A stretch of 64,000 bases of DNA from CALKJU01 sp046349355 (GTDB taxonomy: Bacteria; Pseudomonadota; Alphaproteobacteria; Geminicoccales; Geminicoccaceae): NCBI GenBank assembly GCA_046349355.1, contig JAXMCM010000015.1, positions 357,242-421,241 of the forward strand. Direction: 5' to 3'. A program made the translations under genes and the position numbers. Each line of letters starts with the position of its first letter. Position 1 is the stretch's first letter. The notes under the pieces were generated by a model. It was given only the letters and a program-made list of their open reading frames with translations. It made no database searches and was not told the origin of the DNA. This document shows positions 8,337-21,789 of the stretch, piece by piece.

Positions 8337-10307
8337 TCAGCGCTTCGGCTGCTGCACCGGCGCGTTGCCGCGGCGCTCGGCCTCGCCGACCAGCTTGCCG
8401 CAGGGCGCATCCTCGGCACCGCCGAGGTCGACGAAGGGCAGGATCGCTGCGAACGGGGTCAGCAGGACGCCCAGGGCCACCGCGGCGGCACCGCGGGCGG
8501 CGATGCCGGTGAGGTCGGCGTCGACCTCCACCGCCCCGAAGCGGCCGCCGATGTGGACTGGCGCTCGTGCCGAGAACAGGCTCATGTCCTTGGGGTGCGC
8601 CGCAAGGTCGAGGTCGAGCGTCTCCCTGGCGAGGTCGGCACCGCCCGCGGCGGTGATGACGCTGTCGGGGGTGTCGATCACCGCCGCGCGCAGCGTCGCC
8701 ACGCCGCCCCTGAGGTCGATGTCGAGCACGGCGCAGGCCAGCGGGTAGCGCTCCTCGAGCGGGTCGGCCTTCGAGCTCGCCAGCAGCACGCCGACGATGT
8801 CGCCGGGGTCGATGCCCAGCCCCTCGACCAGTAGCATGCTGATCTCGCCCTCCTCCATGGCGACCGTCAGCTGCCCGTCGGCCGACGTGGCGAGCGCCTG
8901 CGGCGAGCGGCCGGTCCCGGCCAGCTTGAGGCGCAGCGACAGCGCCCCCTTGCCCTGCCCCTCGAGCCCGGCCTCGGCCAGCAGCCGCTCGAGGCGCAGC
9001 CGGCCGGCATTGAGGTCGAGCGTCACCGCCGGCGGCGCGCGGCTGGCGTCGATGGCGACCGTGCCGCCGACGCGGCCGCCGGCGAAGTCGGCCCCCAGCG
9101 GGTCGAGCCGCAGCCGGCCAGCGTCGAGCACCGCCCGCAGCTCGACCGCGGCGAGGCGCAGCGGGCCCGCCTGCAGCGTGCCGAAGGCGAGGCCGATATC
9201 GGCATCGATCCCGCGCAGGCGGTCGAGGCCGAGCCGGCCTTCCGGGATCACGTCCTCGCCCGTGCCGGAAGCTTCGGACGCGGGAGCGAGCTGCCGGCGC
9301 AAGGCTGCGACATCGATCCGCTCGCTGCGCAGCCGGCCGACAAGCTTCGGGCGCGGCCCGCCGATGGCGACGCCGAGCTCGCCGGTCACCGCCAGGTCAC
9401 CCGACCGGGCATCGAGATCGCGGAGCGTCCAGCTGCCGGCGGAGCGGCCGAGCCGGCCGGCCACGGTGGTTGCGGGCAAGGGCAGGGCCGGCAGGCCGAT
9501 GGCCTTCATTGCCGGGCCGAGGTTGCCGGCCTCGACCCGGACGGCGAGGTCGAGGCCCTCGAGCTTCGCCGGCTCGGCGACGGTGCCGGCGAGCGCAGTC
9601 CGCACGCCGCCGAGCTCGGCCGACAGGTCGACCGGGTAGGGCGTGCCACGGTCGGCCAGCTGGGCGAAGGAGCCGAAGCTGCCGGCGAGGCGCAGCGGCT
9701 GGTCGCCGACGCGGCCCGTCCCGTCGAGCGCGATCCGCTCGCCGCGATCCTCCAGCGCCAGCCGGTCGAGGGCGCCCTCGGTCGCGATCCCGGCGGCGGC
9801 GTCGCGGTAGGCGACGGTGGCGTCCGTGACGCTCAGCCGGCCCAGCCGCGGCAGCTCGCTCCGCTCGTCGGGCACGGCGGCGTCGGGCGGCTGCAGGTCC
9901 CAGTTGACGGCACCGTCGGCCCGGCGCTCGAGGCTGAGTCGGGGCCTTGCCACCTCGATTGCCGGTACGACCAGCCGCTGCTCGCGCAGGGACGCCCACA
10001 GGTCGACGGTGACCGCGACCGTGTCGATCGTTGCGAGGTCGGGAGCGGCACCCCAGCCGGTGTTGGCGACGTGGACGTCGCGAGCCTGCAGCCGCAGCAC
10101 CCGGCCGAGATCGACGCCGAGGCCGCCGCGGACGGCGACCGGCCGGCCGAGGGAGGCCGCCAGCAGCGCCTCGAGCCGCGGCTGAAGCCAGCCGGGATTG
10201 GCGGCGAGCAGCGCCACCCCGGCGCCAGCGGCAGCGACCAGGAGCAGCACGGCCGCGGCGGCGGCGATCAGCCAGCGGCGCAGGCGGGATGGATGGGATG
10301 CCGGCAT
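8337..10307 (-). CDS. AsmA family protein
   Basis: A 656-residue envelope protein. A short basic N-terminus and one membrane helix (about 10-34) are followed by NPGWLQPRLEALLAASLGRP, the typical AsmA start, where a beta-rich groove domain begins. The C-terminal part (PKDMSLFSARAPVHIGGRF, then a Cys-containing tail) matches the AsmA C-terminal region. AsmA-like proteins bridge the inner and outer membranes and are implicated in phospholipid transport. It stands alone between the amidase and the tRNA gene. Confidence 0.88.
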   Translation of the reverse strand: MPASHPSRLRRWLIAAAAAVLLLVAAAGAGVALLAANPGWLQPRLEALLAASLGRPVAVRGGLGVDLGRVLRLQARDVHVANTGWGAAPDLATIDTVAVTVDLWASLREQRLVVPAIEVARPRLSLERRADGAVNWDLQPPDAAVPDERSELPRLGRLSVTDATVAYRDAAAGIATEGALDRLALEDRGERIALDGTGRVGDQPLRLAGSFGSFAQLADRGTPYPVDLSAELGGVRTALAGTVAEPAKLEGLDLAVRVEAGNLGPAMKAIGLPALPLPATTVAGRLGRSAGSWTLRDLDARSGDLAVTGELGVAIGGPRPKLVGRLRSERIDVAALRRQLAPASEASGTGEDVIPEGRLGLDRLRGIDADIGLAFGTLQAGPLRLAAVELRAVLDAGRLRLDPLGADFAGGRVGGTVAIDASRAPPAVTLDLNAGRLRLERLLAEAGLEGQGKGALSLRLKLAGTGRSPQALATSADGQLTVAMEEGEISMLLVEGLGIDPGDIVGVLLASSKADPLEERYPLACAVLDIDLRGGVATLRAAVIDTPDSVITAAGGADLARETLDLDLAAHPKDMSLFSARAPVHIGGRFGAVEVDADLTGIAARGAAAVALGVLLTPFAAILPFVDLGGAEDAPCGKLVGEAERRGNAPVQQPKR

Positions 10308-10381
10308 CCGCAGGCAATCGCTGCGAACCGCACGAGGTTCCGAAGGTCGGCGCCGGCGGAGGCTTCAGCGGAGGGGAAGGA

Positions 10382-10457
10382 TGGTGCCCAGGGGCGGGAT
10401 CGAACCACCGACACCGTGATTTTCAGTCACGTGCTCTACCAACTGAGCTACCTGGGC
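10382..10457 (-). tRNA. tRNA-Phe (GAA)
   Basis: On the minus strand the sequence folds as a complete tRNA of 76 bases with encoded CCA. The acceptor stem is GCCCAGG with CCTGGGC, discriminator A. The D-arm is AGCTCAGTTGGTAGAGC, the anticodon stem CGTGA/TCACG encloses loop CTGAAAA (anticodon GAA), and the T-loop is GGTTCGATCCC. It lies between asmA and the end of the glycerol operon. Confidence 0.97.
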
Positions 10458-10521
10458 ACTCGGTCGGCGGGCGTGCCTATAGGCGAAGGTCCCGAGGCTG
10501 TCCAGCCTGCCGGCAAACGAA

Positions 10522-10545
10522 GAACGGGGGCCGAAGCCCCCGTTC
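10522..10545 (-). terminator. Hairpin terminator of the glycerol operon
   Basis: A perfect ten-base-pair stem (GAACGGGGGC / GCCCCCGTTC) closes on a four-base loop. Read on the minus strand the loop is UUCG flanked by C and G, an extra-stable tetraloop. It sits 29 bases after the glpV stop codon, and TTCGTTTG follows it. The U-tract is weak, but the position and tetraloop support a terminator for the operon transcribed from 18 kb down to here. Confidence 0.8.
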
Positions 10546-10573
10546 CGCATGCGGACGACAGGACTGTGGGGGA

Positions 10574-12337
<1,764 letters not shown>

Positions 12338-12402
12338 TATCTTAACCTCCCTAGAGCGACCTCCCTACGCCGGCCCGGGATCCCGTGCAGATCACTCGGC
12401 CG

Positions 12403-12428
12403 CCGGGGTGCGAAGGCCAGCACCCCGG
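12403..12428 (-). other. Hairpin between glpU and glpV
   Basis: CCGGGGTGC (12403-12411) pairs perfectly with GCACCCCGG (12420-12428) around an eight-base loop. It lies in the 113-base gap between the small membrane protein gene and glpV. No T-run follows on the minus strand, so a full terminator is unlikely. It could mark an mRNA processing or stability point that lets the binding-protein message accumulate separately. Confidence 0.5.
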
Positions 12429-12450
12429 AACGGAAACGCATCGGCGCCGG

Positions 12451-12726
12451 TCAGCCCCAGCGCATCACCACGACGAACCAGACCAGCGCCACGATCGAGC
12501 CGCCCCACAGCGGCAGCTCGACCAGGCCCAGCCAGCCCAGATGGATGAAGGCCGTGCCGAGCAGCGCGATGAACAGGCGGTCGCCGCGGGTCGTCGGCAT
12601 CGGCAGGAAGCCGCGCCGCTCGACCGTCGGCCAGACCAGCTGCAGCACCGTCATCGTCGCCAGCATCAGGGCGATGGCGACGAAGAAGGTCGCCGTCTGC
12701 CAGGTCCATGCCATCCAGCTCAGCAT
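12451..12726 (-). CDS. glpU: DUF2160-family small membrane protein of the glycerol importer
   Basis: A 91-residue protein with three hydrophobic stretches (about 8-28, 46-66 and 72-88) and the conserved-looking WTWQTATFF, RGFLPMPTTRGDRLFI and LGWLGLVELPLW segments of DUF2160 proteins. These are found almost only in glycerol ABC operons between the permease and binding-protein genes, as here. The biochemical role is not known to me; an accessory membrane subunit is the usual suggestion. It follows the GlpQ gene by 15 bases. Confidence 0.87.
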   Translation of the reverse strand: MLSWMAWTWQTATFFVAIALMLATMTVLQLVWPTVERRGFLPMPTTRGDRLFIALLGTAFIHLGWLGLVELPLWGGSIVALVWFVVVMRWG

Positions 12727-12741
12727 GCGGCGGCTCCCGGC

Positions 12742-14408
<1,667 letters not shown>

Positions 14409-14417
14409 GCCGCGTCC

Positions 14418-15503
14418 TCAGCCCACCAGCCGACCGTCGGCGTAGAGCATGGTCCAGCGCGGCGGCAGGCCGAGATGGACCTCGTCGGCCGGGACGGCGC
14501 GGCCCTCGGCCACCTTGGCCTTGACCTCGTGGCCGCCGACCCGGGTCGTGACGACCTTGAAGTTGCCGAGGTCCTCGACGCGCACCACGCGGGCGGCGAG
14601 GGTGCCGGCGGCGGCGCGATCGTGGACCTCGACGAACTCGGGCCGGATGCCGAGCTCGATGGCACCGCCGCCGCCGGCGGCCGCGGCCATCATCCCGCCA
14701 CCGAGACGCAGGTCGGAGCCCTCGATCGCCAGCGCGTCGCCGTCGCGGCGGCAGGGGATGAAGTTCATGCCCGGCGAACCGATGAAGTAGCCGACGAAGC
14801 GATGTTCGGGGCGCTCGAACAGCTGCTGCGGGGTGCCGAGCTGGACGACCCGGCCGTCGTACATGACGACGACCTTGTCGGCGAAGGTCAGTGCCTCGTT
14901 CTGGTCGTGGGTGACGTAGACGAGGGTCCGCCGGTAGCGCTCGTGGACCTGCTTGAGCTTGCGGCGCAACAGCCACTTCAGGTGCGGATCGATGACGGTC
15001 AGCGGCTCGTCGAACAGGATGGCGGCGACGTCGTTGCGGACGAGGCCGCGGCCCAGCGAGATCTTCTGCTTCTGGTCGGCGGTCAGCTTGGCGGCGCGGC
15101 GCTGCGCCATCGGCGCCAGCTCCAGCATCTCGACGACCTCGGCGACGCGGCGGCGGACCTCGTCCTCGGCGACGCCGCGGTTGCGCAGCGGGAAGGCGAG
15201 GTTATCGGCCACCGTCATGGTGTCGTAGACGACCGGGAACTGGAACACCTGAGCGATGTTGCGCGCCGTCGGCGGCAGGGCGGTGACATCCTTGCCGTCG
15301 AACTCGACACGGCCCTCGCTCGGCTTGAGCAGTCCGGAGATGACGTTCAGCAGGGTGGACTTGCCGCAGCCTGACGGGCCGAGCAGCGCATAGGCGCCGC
15401 CGTCCTCCCAGACGAAGGTCATCCGCTTCAGGGCATAGTCCGCATCGCCGGAGGGTGCGGGCCGGTAGCTGTGGGCAAGGTCGCGGAGCTCGATGCGGGC
15501 CAT
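14418..15503 (-). CDS. glpT: Glycerol ABC importer ATPase with a degenerate signature motif
   Basis: A 361-residue ATPase, one of two non-identical ATPases in this operon. Walker A is GPSGCGKS, the Q-loop is AQVFQF, Walker B is AILFDEPLTVID and the switch histidine is present in YVTHDQNEAL. The family signature LSGGQ is replaced by LTADQKQK, and the D-loop is TVIDPHLK. A TOBE-like C-terminal domain follows (LGIRPEFVEV). The name follows the rhizobial glycerol operon and is unrelated to the glycerol-3-phosphate antiporter GlpT of E. coli. The motif loss is complemented in GlpS. Confidence 0.9.
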   Translation of the reverse strand: MARIELRDLAHSYRPAPSGDADYALKRMTFVWEDGGAYALLGPSGCGKSTLLNVISGLLKPSEGRVEFDGKDVTALPPTARNIAQVFQFPVVYDTMTVADNLAFPLRNRGVAEDEVRRRVAEVVEMLELAPMAQRRAAKLTADQKQKISLGRGLVRNDVAAILFDEPLTVIDPHLKWLLRRKLKQVHERYRRTLVYVTHDQNEALTFADKVVVMYDGRVVQLGTPQQLFERPEHRFVGYFIGSPGMNFIPCRRDGDALAIEGSDLRLGGGMMAAAAGGGGAIELGIRPEFVEVHDRAAAGTLAARVVRVEDLGNFKVVTTRVGGHEVKAKVAEGRAVPADEVHLGLPPRWTMLYADGRLVG

Positions 15504-15516
15504 GCGCGGCGCTCCC

Positions 15517-16595
<1,079 letters not shown>

Positions 16596-16599
<4 letters not shown>

Positions 16600-18125
16600 G
16601 ACACGCGCTCCTGCACCGGCGACACCGTCTGCGCGCGGAACCAGGCGCGGACCCGGTCGGCGACCTCGGGGCCGACATGCAGGCCGAGCTTGCTGCGCCG
16701 CCACAGCACGTCCTCGGGCTGGCGGGCCCATTCCTCGCGGACAAGGTAGTCGAGCTCGGCCTCGTGCAGGCCGCCGCCGAGGTCGGGGCCGAGATCGCCG
16801 AGGCGGCGCGCGGCGCCGAGGATGCGCTCGGCCCGGCTGCCGTAGCTGCGGGCAAGGCGGGCGCCGGTCGCCGGCGGCAGCCAGGCGTGCTGCTGCTGCA
16901 GCGCCCTGGTGTAGGCCGGCAGGTCGCTGCGCTCGAGATCGCCGCCCGGCAGCACCGCGGCCGCCGTCCAGCTGCCGCGGGCGAAGCCCATCACCGGCTG
17001 CAGCTTCTCCAGCGCGTGCTCGGCCAGCTTGCGGTAGGTCGTCAGCTTGCCGCCGAACACCGACAGCAGCGGCGCCTGGCCCTCGGGCGCCTGCAGGTCG
17101 AAGACGTAGTCGCGGGTCACCGCCGACGGATTGGCGCTGGCGTCGTCGTAGAGCGGGCGGACGCCGGCATAGGACCAGACGACGTCGGCCGGGGTCACGC
17201 TCCGCTGGAAGTAGCGGTTGACCACGCGGCAGAGATAGTCGGTCTCCTCGGCCGAGATGGTGACCTTGCCGCGGTCGCCCTCGTAGGGGATGTCGGTGGT
17301 CCCGATCAGGCTGAACTCGCCCTCGTAGGGGATCACGAAGACGATGCGGTTGTCGTCGTTCTGCAGGATGTAGGCGTGCTCGCCGTCGTAGAGGCGGCGG
17401 GTGACGATGTGCGAGCCCTTGACCAGGCGGACGCGGCTGCGGGTGTCGAGGCGCAGGCCCTCCTGGAGGAACTGCGAGACCCACGGACCGGCGGCGTTGA
17501 CGAGCGCCCGCGCGGTGACGCTGCGCCGCGCCCCCGTCGTCTGGTCCTCGAGCTCGATGTGCCACAGCCCGCCCTCGCGCCGGGCGCTGGTGCAGCGGGT
17601 GCGGGTGAGGATCGTGGCGCCGCGCTCGCGGGCGTCCATGGCGTTGAGGACCACCAGCCGGCTGTCGTCGACCCGGCAGTCGGCATAGGTGAACGCCGCC
17701 TTGACCCAGGGTTGCAGCGGGCGGCCGTAGGTCGTGCCGGCGAGCGGCACCCGGCGGCTGGCCGGCAGCATCTTGCGGCCACCCAGGTAGTCGTAGAGCA
17801 GCAGCCCGAGGCGGATCATCCAGACCGGCCGCTGCTCGGGGCTGTGCGGCAGCAGGAACTCGAGCGGGCGGACGATGTGCGGCGCGGCGCGCAGCAGCAC
17901 CTCGCGCTCGATCAGCGCCTCGCGGACCAGCCGGAACTCGTAGTACTCGAGGTAGCGCAGGCCGCCATGGATCAGCTTCGAGGACCACGACGAGGTATGG
18001 CTGGCGAGGTCGTCCTGCTCGGCCAGCATCACCGACAGGCCGCGGCCGACGGCGTCGCGGGCGATGCCGACACCGTTGATGCCGCCGCCGACGACGAACA
18101 GGTCGAGCTGCCGGTCTCCTGCCAT
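16596..18125 (-). CDS. glpD: FAD-dependent glycerol-3-phosphate dehydrogenase
   Basis: A 509-residue membrane-associated flavoenzyme that oxidises sn-glycerol 3-phosphate to dihydroxyacetone phosphate and passes electrons to quinone. The FAD-binding motif GGGINGVG is at 13-20, followed by SSKLIHGGLRYLEYYEF and FGGKLTTYRKLAEHA, both signatures of GlpD. The length matches the family. The ATG at 18125 is used since the in-frame extension upstream has no family match and would cover the operator region. No glycerol kinase gene is in the window beside it; the FGGY kinase near 30 kb belongs to another cluster. Confidence 0.95.
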
Positions 18126-18175
18126 CCCTGTCTCCGCCCGCCGGCCACGCTGGGGGCCGTCCGAGGCGTTCTGTT

Positions 18176-18225
18176 CTGTTCGTTTTGGAGCGTATGGACG
18201 CGCCTTCATTTTCGCAAGCGAAAAT
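18176..18225 (-). promoter_or_regulatory. Candidate GlpR operator region before glpD
   Basis: In the 106-base gap between the repressor stop and glpD there is a perfect inverted repeat ATTTTCGC-AA-GCGAAAAT (18208-18225) and, 21 bases away, CTGTTCGTTTT (18176-18186). The same 11-base word recurs in the inverted repeat before the repressor gene. AT-rich, TTCG-containing repeats are the usual recognition sites of GlpR-like DeoR repressors and stand out strongly in this GC-rich DNA. The palindrome could also act as a weak hairpin ending the glpR message. Confidence 0.6.
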
Positions 18226-18231
18226 TCCCGA

Positions 18232-19014
18232 TCACGCCGCCTCGTCGTCCTCCGGGGCGACGTGGACGTGGACATCGGCACGGGCGAGCAGCTGCGCCAT
18301 CGCCGGCTCGGGCTGCCGGTCGGTGAACAGGGCGGTCACCTGGCCGATGTGGCCGAGGCGGACCATGGCGTCGCGGCCGAACTTGCTGTGGTCGGCGACG
18401 AGGAAGACCTGGCGCGAGTTGGCGATGATCGCCTGGGCGACGCGGACCTCGCGGTAGTCGAAGTCGAGCAGCGAGCCCTCGGAGTCGACGCCGCTGATCC
18501 CGATGATGCCGAAGTCGACCTTGAACTGGCGGATCAGGTCGAGGGTCGCCTCGCCGACGATGCCGCGGTCGCGCGAGCGGACGAGGCCGCCGGCGATGAT
18601 CACCTCGAAGCTCGGATTGGCGCTGAGCAGGCCGGCGACGTGCAGGTTGTTGGTGACGACGCGGAGCTCGACATGGTCGAGCAGCTCGCGCGCCACCGCC
18701 TCCGTGGTGGTGCCGATGTTGATGAACAGCGAGGAGTGGTTGGGGATGTGCCGGGCGACGAGGCGGCCGATGCGCTGCTTGGCCTCGAGGTGCATCACCT
18801 GGCGGTCGGTATAGGCGAGGTTCTCGACCGACGACGGCAGCCCGGCCCCGCCATGGTAGCGCTGCAGCAGGTTCTGCTCGCAGAGGTCGTTGATGTCGCG
18901 CCGGATCGTCTGCGGCGTCACGCCGAAGTCGGCGGCCAGCGCCTCGACGGCGACGAATCCCTGGCGGCGCGCGCGCTCGAGAATCAGATCGCGGCGTTCA
19001 CGGCTGCTCGCCAC
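18232..19014 (-). CDS. glpR: DeoR-family transcriptional repressor of the glycerol operon
   Basis: A 260-residue regulator. The N-terminal DeoR helix-turn-helix covers about 5-57 (FVAVEALAADFGVTPQTIRRDI), and the sugar-phosphate-sensing domain follows (NIGTTTEAVARELL, AGGLVRSRDRGIVGEATL, ADHSKFGRDAMV). The effector in GlpR proteins is glycerol 3-phosphate, the substrate of the adjacent GlpD. The GTG at 19014 is chosen because AGGGGG lies eight bases upstream and the DeoR domain starts at once. It heads the operon, so autoregulation is likely. Confidence 0.88.
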   Translation of the reverse strand: MASSRERRDLILERARRQGFVAVEALAADFGVTPQTIRRDINDLCEQNLLQRYHGGAGLPSSVENLAYTDRQVMHLEAKQRIGRLVARHIPNHSSLFINIGTTTEAVARELLDHVELRVVTNNLHVAGLLSANPSFEVIIAGGLVRSRDRGIVGEATLDLIRQFKVDFGIIGISGVDSEGSLLDFDYREVRVAQAIIANSRQVFLVADHSKFGRDAMVRLGHIGQVTALFTDRQPEPAMAQLLARADVHVHVAPEDDEAA

Positions 19015-19024
19015 CGTTGGCCCC

Positions 19025-19063
19025 CTGTTCGTTTTCGCAGATGCAGCATGCGAACCCGAACAG
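19025..19063 (-). promoter_or_regulatory. Inverted repeat before glpR, candidate autoregulatory operator
   Basis: CTGTTCGTTTTCGCA (19025-19039) and TGCGAACCCGAACAG (19049-19063) are complementary at 13 of 15 positions around a nine-base spacer. The element is 11 bases upstream of the repressor's GTG, where bound protein would block its own transcription. It shares CTGTTCGTTTT and TTTTCGCA with the repeats before glpD. Confidence 0.62.
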
Positions 19064-19103
19064 TCTGACAGAGCGGGACGCGTGACGCCAGCCGTCCCGG
19101 GCC

Positions 19104-19565
19104 TCAGCCGTGCCGGTGGATCGGGTCGATCCAGCGGACTTCCTCGGGCTGCTCCACCACCGGGATGTCGAGGTTGACGACGACCGCCTCCTGGTCCGAG
19201 CGGACCAACACGCATTCGAGGGGTTCGCCGGCGGCGTTGATCTCCTGGTGCGGCACGTAGGGCGGCACGTAGATGAAGTCGCCCGGACCAGCCTCGGCGG
19301 TAAACTCGAGGCGCTCGCCCCAGCGCATCCGCGCCTTACCGCGGACCACGTAGATCACGCTCTCGAGGGCGCCGTGGTGGTGCGCGCCGGTCTTCGCGTT
19401 GGGCTCGATGCGGACCGTGCCGGCCCAGATCTTCTGCGCCCCGGCCGTGGCCCGGGTGATCGCCGCCGCCCGCGACATGCCCTGCGTTTGCGGCGTGTTG
19501 CTGTCGAGCTCGCCGGCGCGGACCACGCGCACGCCGTGCAGCTTCCAGTGCTCGGGATCGGTCAT
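19104..19565 (-). CDS. Cupin-domain protein
   Basis: A 153-residue small beta-barrel protein. Metal-ligand-like residues appear in the first cupin motif (GAHHHGALESVIYVVRGKA) and the second (GPGDFIYVPPYVPHQEINA). This single-domain type is often annotated as an uncharacterised RmlC-like or mannose-6-phosphate-isomerase-like protein; the substrate is unknown. It ends 90 bases upstream of the glpR start and is preceded on the same strand by a GST-like gene three bases away, so those two are probably co-transcribed. Confidence 0.85.
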   Translation of the reverse strand: MTDPEHWKLHGVRVVRAGELDSNTPQTQGMSRAAAITRATAGAQKIWAGTVRIEPNAKTGAHHHGALESVIYVVRGKARMRWGERLEFTAEAGPGDFIYVPPYVPHQEINAAGEPLECVLVRSDQEAVVVNLDIPVVEQPEEVRWIDPIHRHG

Positions 19566-19568
19566 CGC

Positions 19569-20282
19569 TCAGCGGGCTCCGGCGCGGGTGTTGGCGGCGG
19601 TCTGGCCGAACAGGACCTTGCGGGCCTCGTCGTCGACCGTGGCGCTGCGCGTAGCGTAGCGCTTGCCGGTCTCGTAGGCGCGCACCGTGGCCGGCCGTGC
19701 GGCGATCGCCTCGAACCAGCGCTTGAGGTTGGGGAAGTCGGCGAGCTGCTGGCCCTGCCGCTCCCAGGGCACGATCCAGGGATAGGAGGCCATGTCGGCG
19801 ATCGAGTAGCCGTCGCCCGCGAGGAACGCCCGGTCGGCCAGGCGGCGGTCGAGGACGCCGTAGAGCCGGTTGGTCTCCTTGACATAGCGGTCGATGGCGT
19901 AGGGCAGCTTCTCGGGCGCGTAGAGGGCGAAGTGATGGTTCTGCCCGGCCATCGGCCCGAGCCCGCCCATCTGCCAGAACAGCCACTGCAGCGCCTCGAC
20001 GCGGCCGCGCAGGTCCGCCGGGATGAACTGCCCGGTCTTGTCGGCGAGGTAGAGCAGGATGGCGCCCGATTCGAACACGGCGACCGGCTCGCCGCCGCCG
20101 GCGGGCTCGTGGTCGACGATCGCCGGCATCCGGTTGTTCGGCGCGATCGCCAGGAACTCGGGGCGGAACTGCTCGCCGCGGCCGATGTCGACCGGGACGA
20201 TCCGGTAGGGCAGCCCGGCCTCCTCGAGGAAGAGGGTGATCTTGTGGCCGTTCGGGGTCGGCCAGTAGTGCAGGTCGATCAT
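19569..20282 (-). CDS. Glutathione S-transferase-like protein (YfcG/GstB type)
   Basis: A 237-residue cytosolic protein with an N-terminal thioredoxin-like domain (IDLHYWPTPNGHKITLFLEEAG; IAPNNRMPAIVDHE; FESGAILLYLADK) and an all-helical C-terminal domain (YSIADMASYPWIVPW; FPNLKRWFEAIAARPA). The PNGHK and NNRMPAIVD motifs are those of the bacterial disulfide-bond reductase YfcG rather than classical GSTs. The ATG at 20282 fits the family start. Confidence 0.9.
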   Translation of the reverse strand: MIDLHYWPTPNGHKITLFLEEAGLPYRIVPVDIGRGEQFRPEFLAIAPNNRMPAIVDHEPAGGGEPVAVFESGAILLYLADKTGQFIPADLRGRVEALQWLFWQMGGLGPMAGQNHHFALYAPEKLPYAIDRYVKETNRLYGVLDRRLADRAFLAGDGYSIADMASYPWIVPWERQGQQLADFPNLKRWFEAIAARPATVRAYETGKRYATRSATVDDEARKVLFGQTAANTRAGAR

Positions 20283-20437
20283 GCGCGGGGACCGCCGGAG
20301 GCTGGGGAACGGCAACCTCACGTGGGCAGGAGGCGGTGGGGTTCAAGCCGCCGCCGCGCCGCCCGTCCGCTCGCTATTGCGCCGCATCGAGCCATGTCCC
20401 ACTGTCGCCGCAACGCGCCAAAGGAGGGATGCCCACG

Positions 20438-21709
20438 ATGCAGTCCGCACTCGTCGCCCTTGCCGTCGGGCTTGGCCTGACGCTCGCCGTGACCGCCGAG
20501 GCCCAGGACAAGCCGCTGGCCGGGGTCAAGCTGTCGGTCGCCTCGATGAACGACCAGTTCTCCGGCCCGCTGGCCAAGCTGGCGCCGAAGTTCGCCGAGG
20601 CCACGGGGGCCGAGGTGACCGTCGACGTCCTGTCCTACCCGGAGCTGCTGTCGAAGATCACTGCCGACTTCGTCGGCGACACCAAGGGCTACGACGTCGT
20701 CACCATGGACAATGTCTGGGCCGGCCAGTTCGCCGAGGCCGGGCACAGCGTGGTGCTGAACGACTGGATCGAGCGCGACAAGGCGGCGGTCAACCCGGAC
20801 GACATCTACCCCGTGGTGATGACGGCGCTGGGCAACTACCAGGGCAAGCAGGTCGCCTTCCCGTTCGCCGGCTACGCCAACGTGCTGGCCTACCGCACCG
20901 ACCTCTACGAGGCGGCCGGGCTGCAGCCGCCCAAGACGATGGCCGAATTCGTGGCGGCGGCCAAGAAGCTCACCGACCCGTCGAAGGGTGTCTACGGCTT
21001 CGTCGCCAACGGCCAGAAGGGCCCGGCCGTCGCCCAGGACTGGATGCAGTACAACTCGCAGCTCGGCGGCTCGATCATGGGCCCCGACGGCAAGCCCGCC
21101 ATCAACTCCGACGCCAACGTCAAGAGCCTCGAGGTCTACCGCGACCTGTTCAAGGAAGCGGCGCCTCCGGGTGCGGTCGAGTTCGACTGGGGCGGCCGCG
21201 AGGAGAGCTTCCGCCAGGGCATCGTCGCCAACATGCAGACCTGGTCGGTCGGTGCCGCCGGCTATGACGACCCGGCGATGTCGAAGGTGGTCGGCAAGAA
21301 CGCCCTGATCGTGGCACCGGTCGCCGAGGGCATGAAGCCGACCTACGGCATCGGCGGCTGGGGCCTCGCCATCAACGCCGACATTGACCCCAAGCAGCAG
21401 GAAGCCGCCTGGGAGTACATCAAGTGGGTCACCAGCCCGGAGATCCAGAAGGAGATGGCGATGATGGGTGCGGGCGGCTACCTGCGCCCGAGCACCGTCA
21501 ACGATGCCGACCTGCAGAAGAAGTACCCGTTCCTGCCGGTGCTGGATGAGTCGTTCCGCAACGGCAACGGCGAGTTCCGCCCGCGTATCCCGCAGTACCC
21601 GGAGATCCAGGACCTGCTCGGCACGGCCGTGAACGCCGTGCTGGTCGGCGAGAAGGACGCCAAGGCGGCGCTGGACGAGGCCCAGGCCCAGGCGGAGAAG
21701 CTGTTCTAG
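20438..21709 (+). CDS. ABC sugar importer substrate-binding protein
   Basis: A 423-residue periplasmic binding protein. The signal peptide ends near AEA (residue 22). The type-1 solute-binding fold shows as VDVLSYPELLSKI, YDVVTMDNVWAGQFAEAG and GIGGWGLAINADIDPKQQEAAW. The ATG at 20438 is preferred to the in-frame ATG at 20429 because AAGGAGG (20421-20427) is one base from the earlier codon but ten from the later one. Two permease genes follow, but no ATPase gene. Confidence 0.9.
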   Translation: MQSALVALAVGLGLTLAVTAEAQDKPLAGVKLSVASMNDQFSGPLAKLAPKFAEATGAEVTVDVLSYPELLSKITADFVGDTKGYDVVTMDNVWAGQFAEAGHSVVLNDWIERDKAAVNPDDIYPVVMTALGNYQGKQVAFPFAGYANVLAYRTDLYEAAGLQPPKTMAEFVAAAKKLTDPSKGVYGFVANGQKGPAVAQDWMQYNSQLGGSIMGPDGKPAINSDANVKSLEVYRDLFKEAAPPGAVEFDWGGREESFRQGIVANMQTWSVGAAGYDDPAMSKVVGKNALIVAPVAEGMKPTYGIGGWGLAINADIDPKQQEAAWEYIKWVTSPEIQKEMAMMGAGGYLRPSTVNDADLQKKYPFLPVLDESFRNGNGEFRPRIPQYPEIQDLLGTAVNAVLVGEKDAKAALDEAQAQAEKLF

Positions 21710-21789
21710 GCTCGCCGCCGGGCGGAGCCTGACGACCAGAGCGGAGCCGGGCCGTCCTCGACACCGAAGCGCGCCGCCGGCTGTTCCTC

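Noticed and set aside
16677..18326. 549-residue plus-strand frame opposite glpD
   Set aside because: It is antisense to an unmistakable GlpD with FAD motif and full length; no family features.
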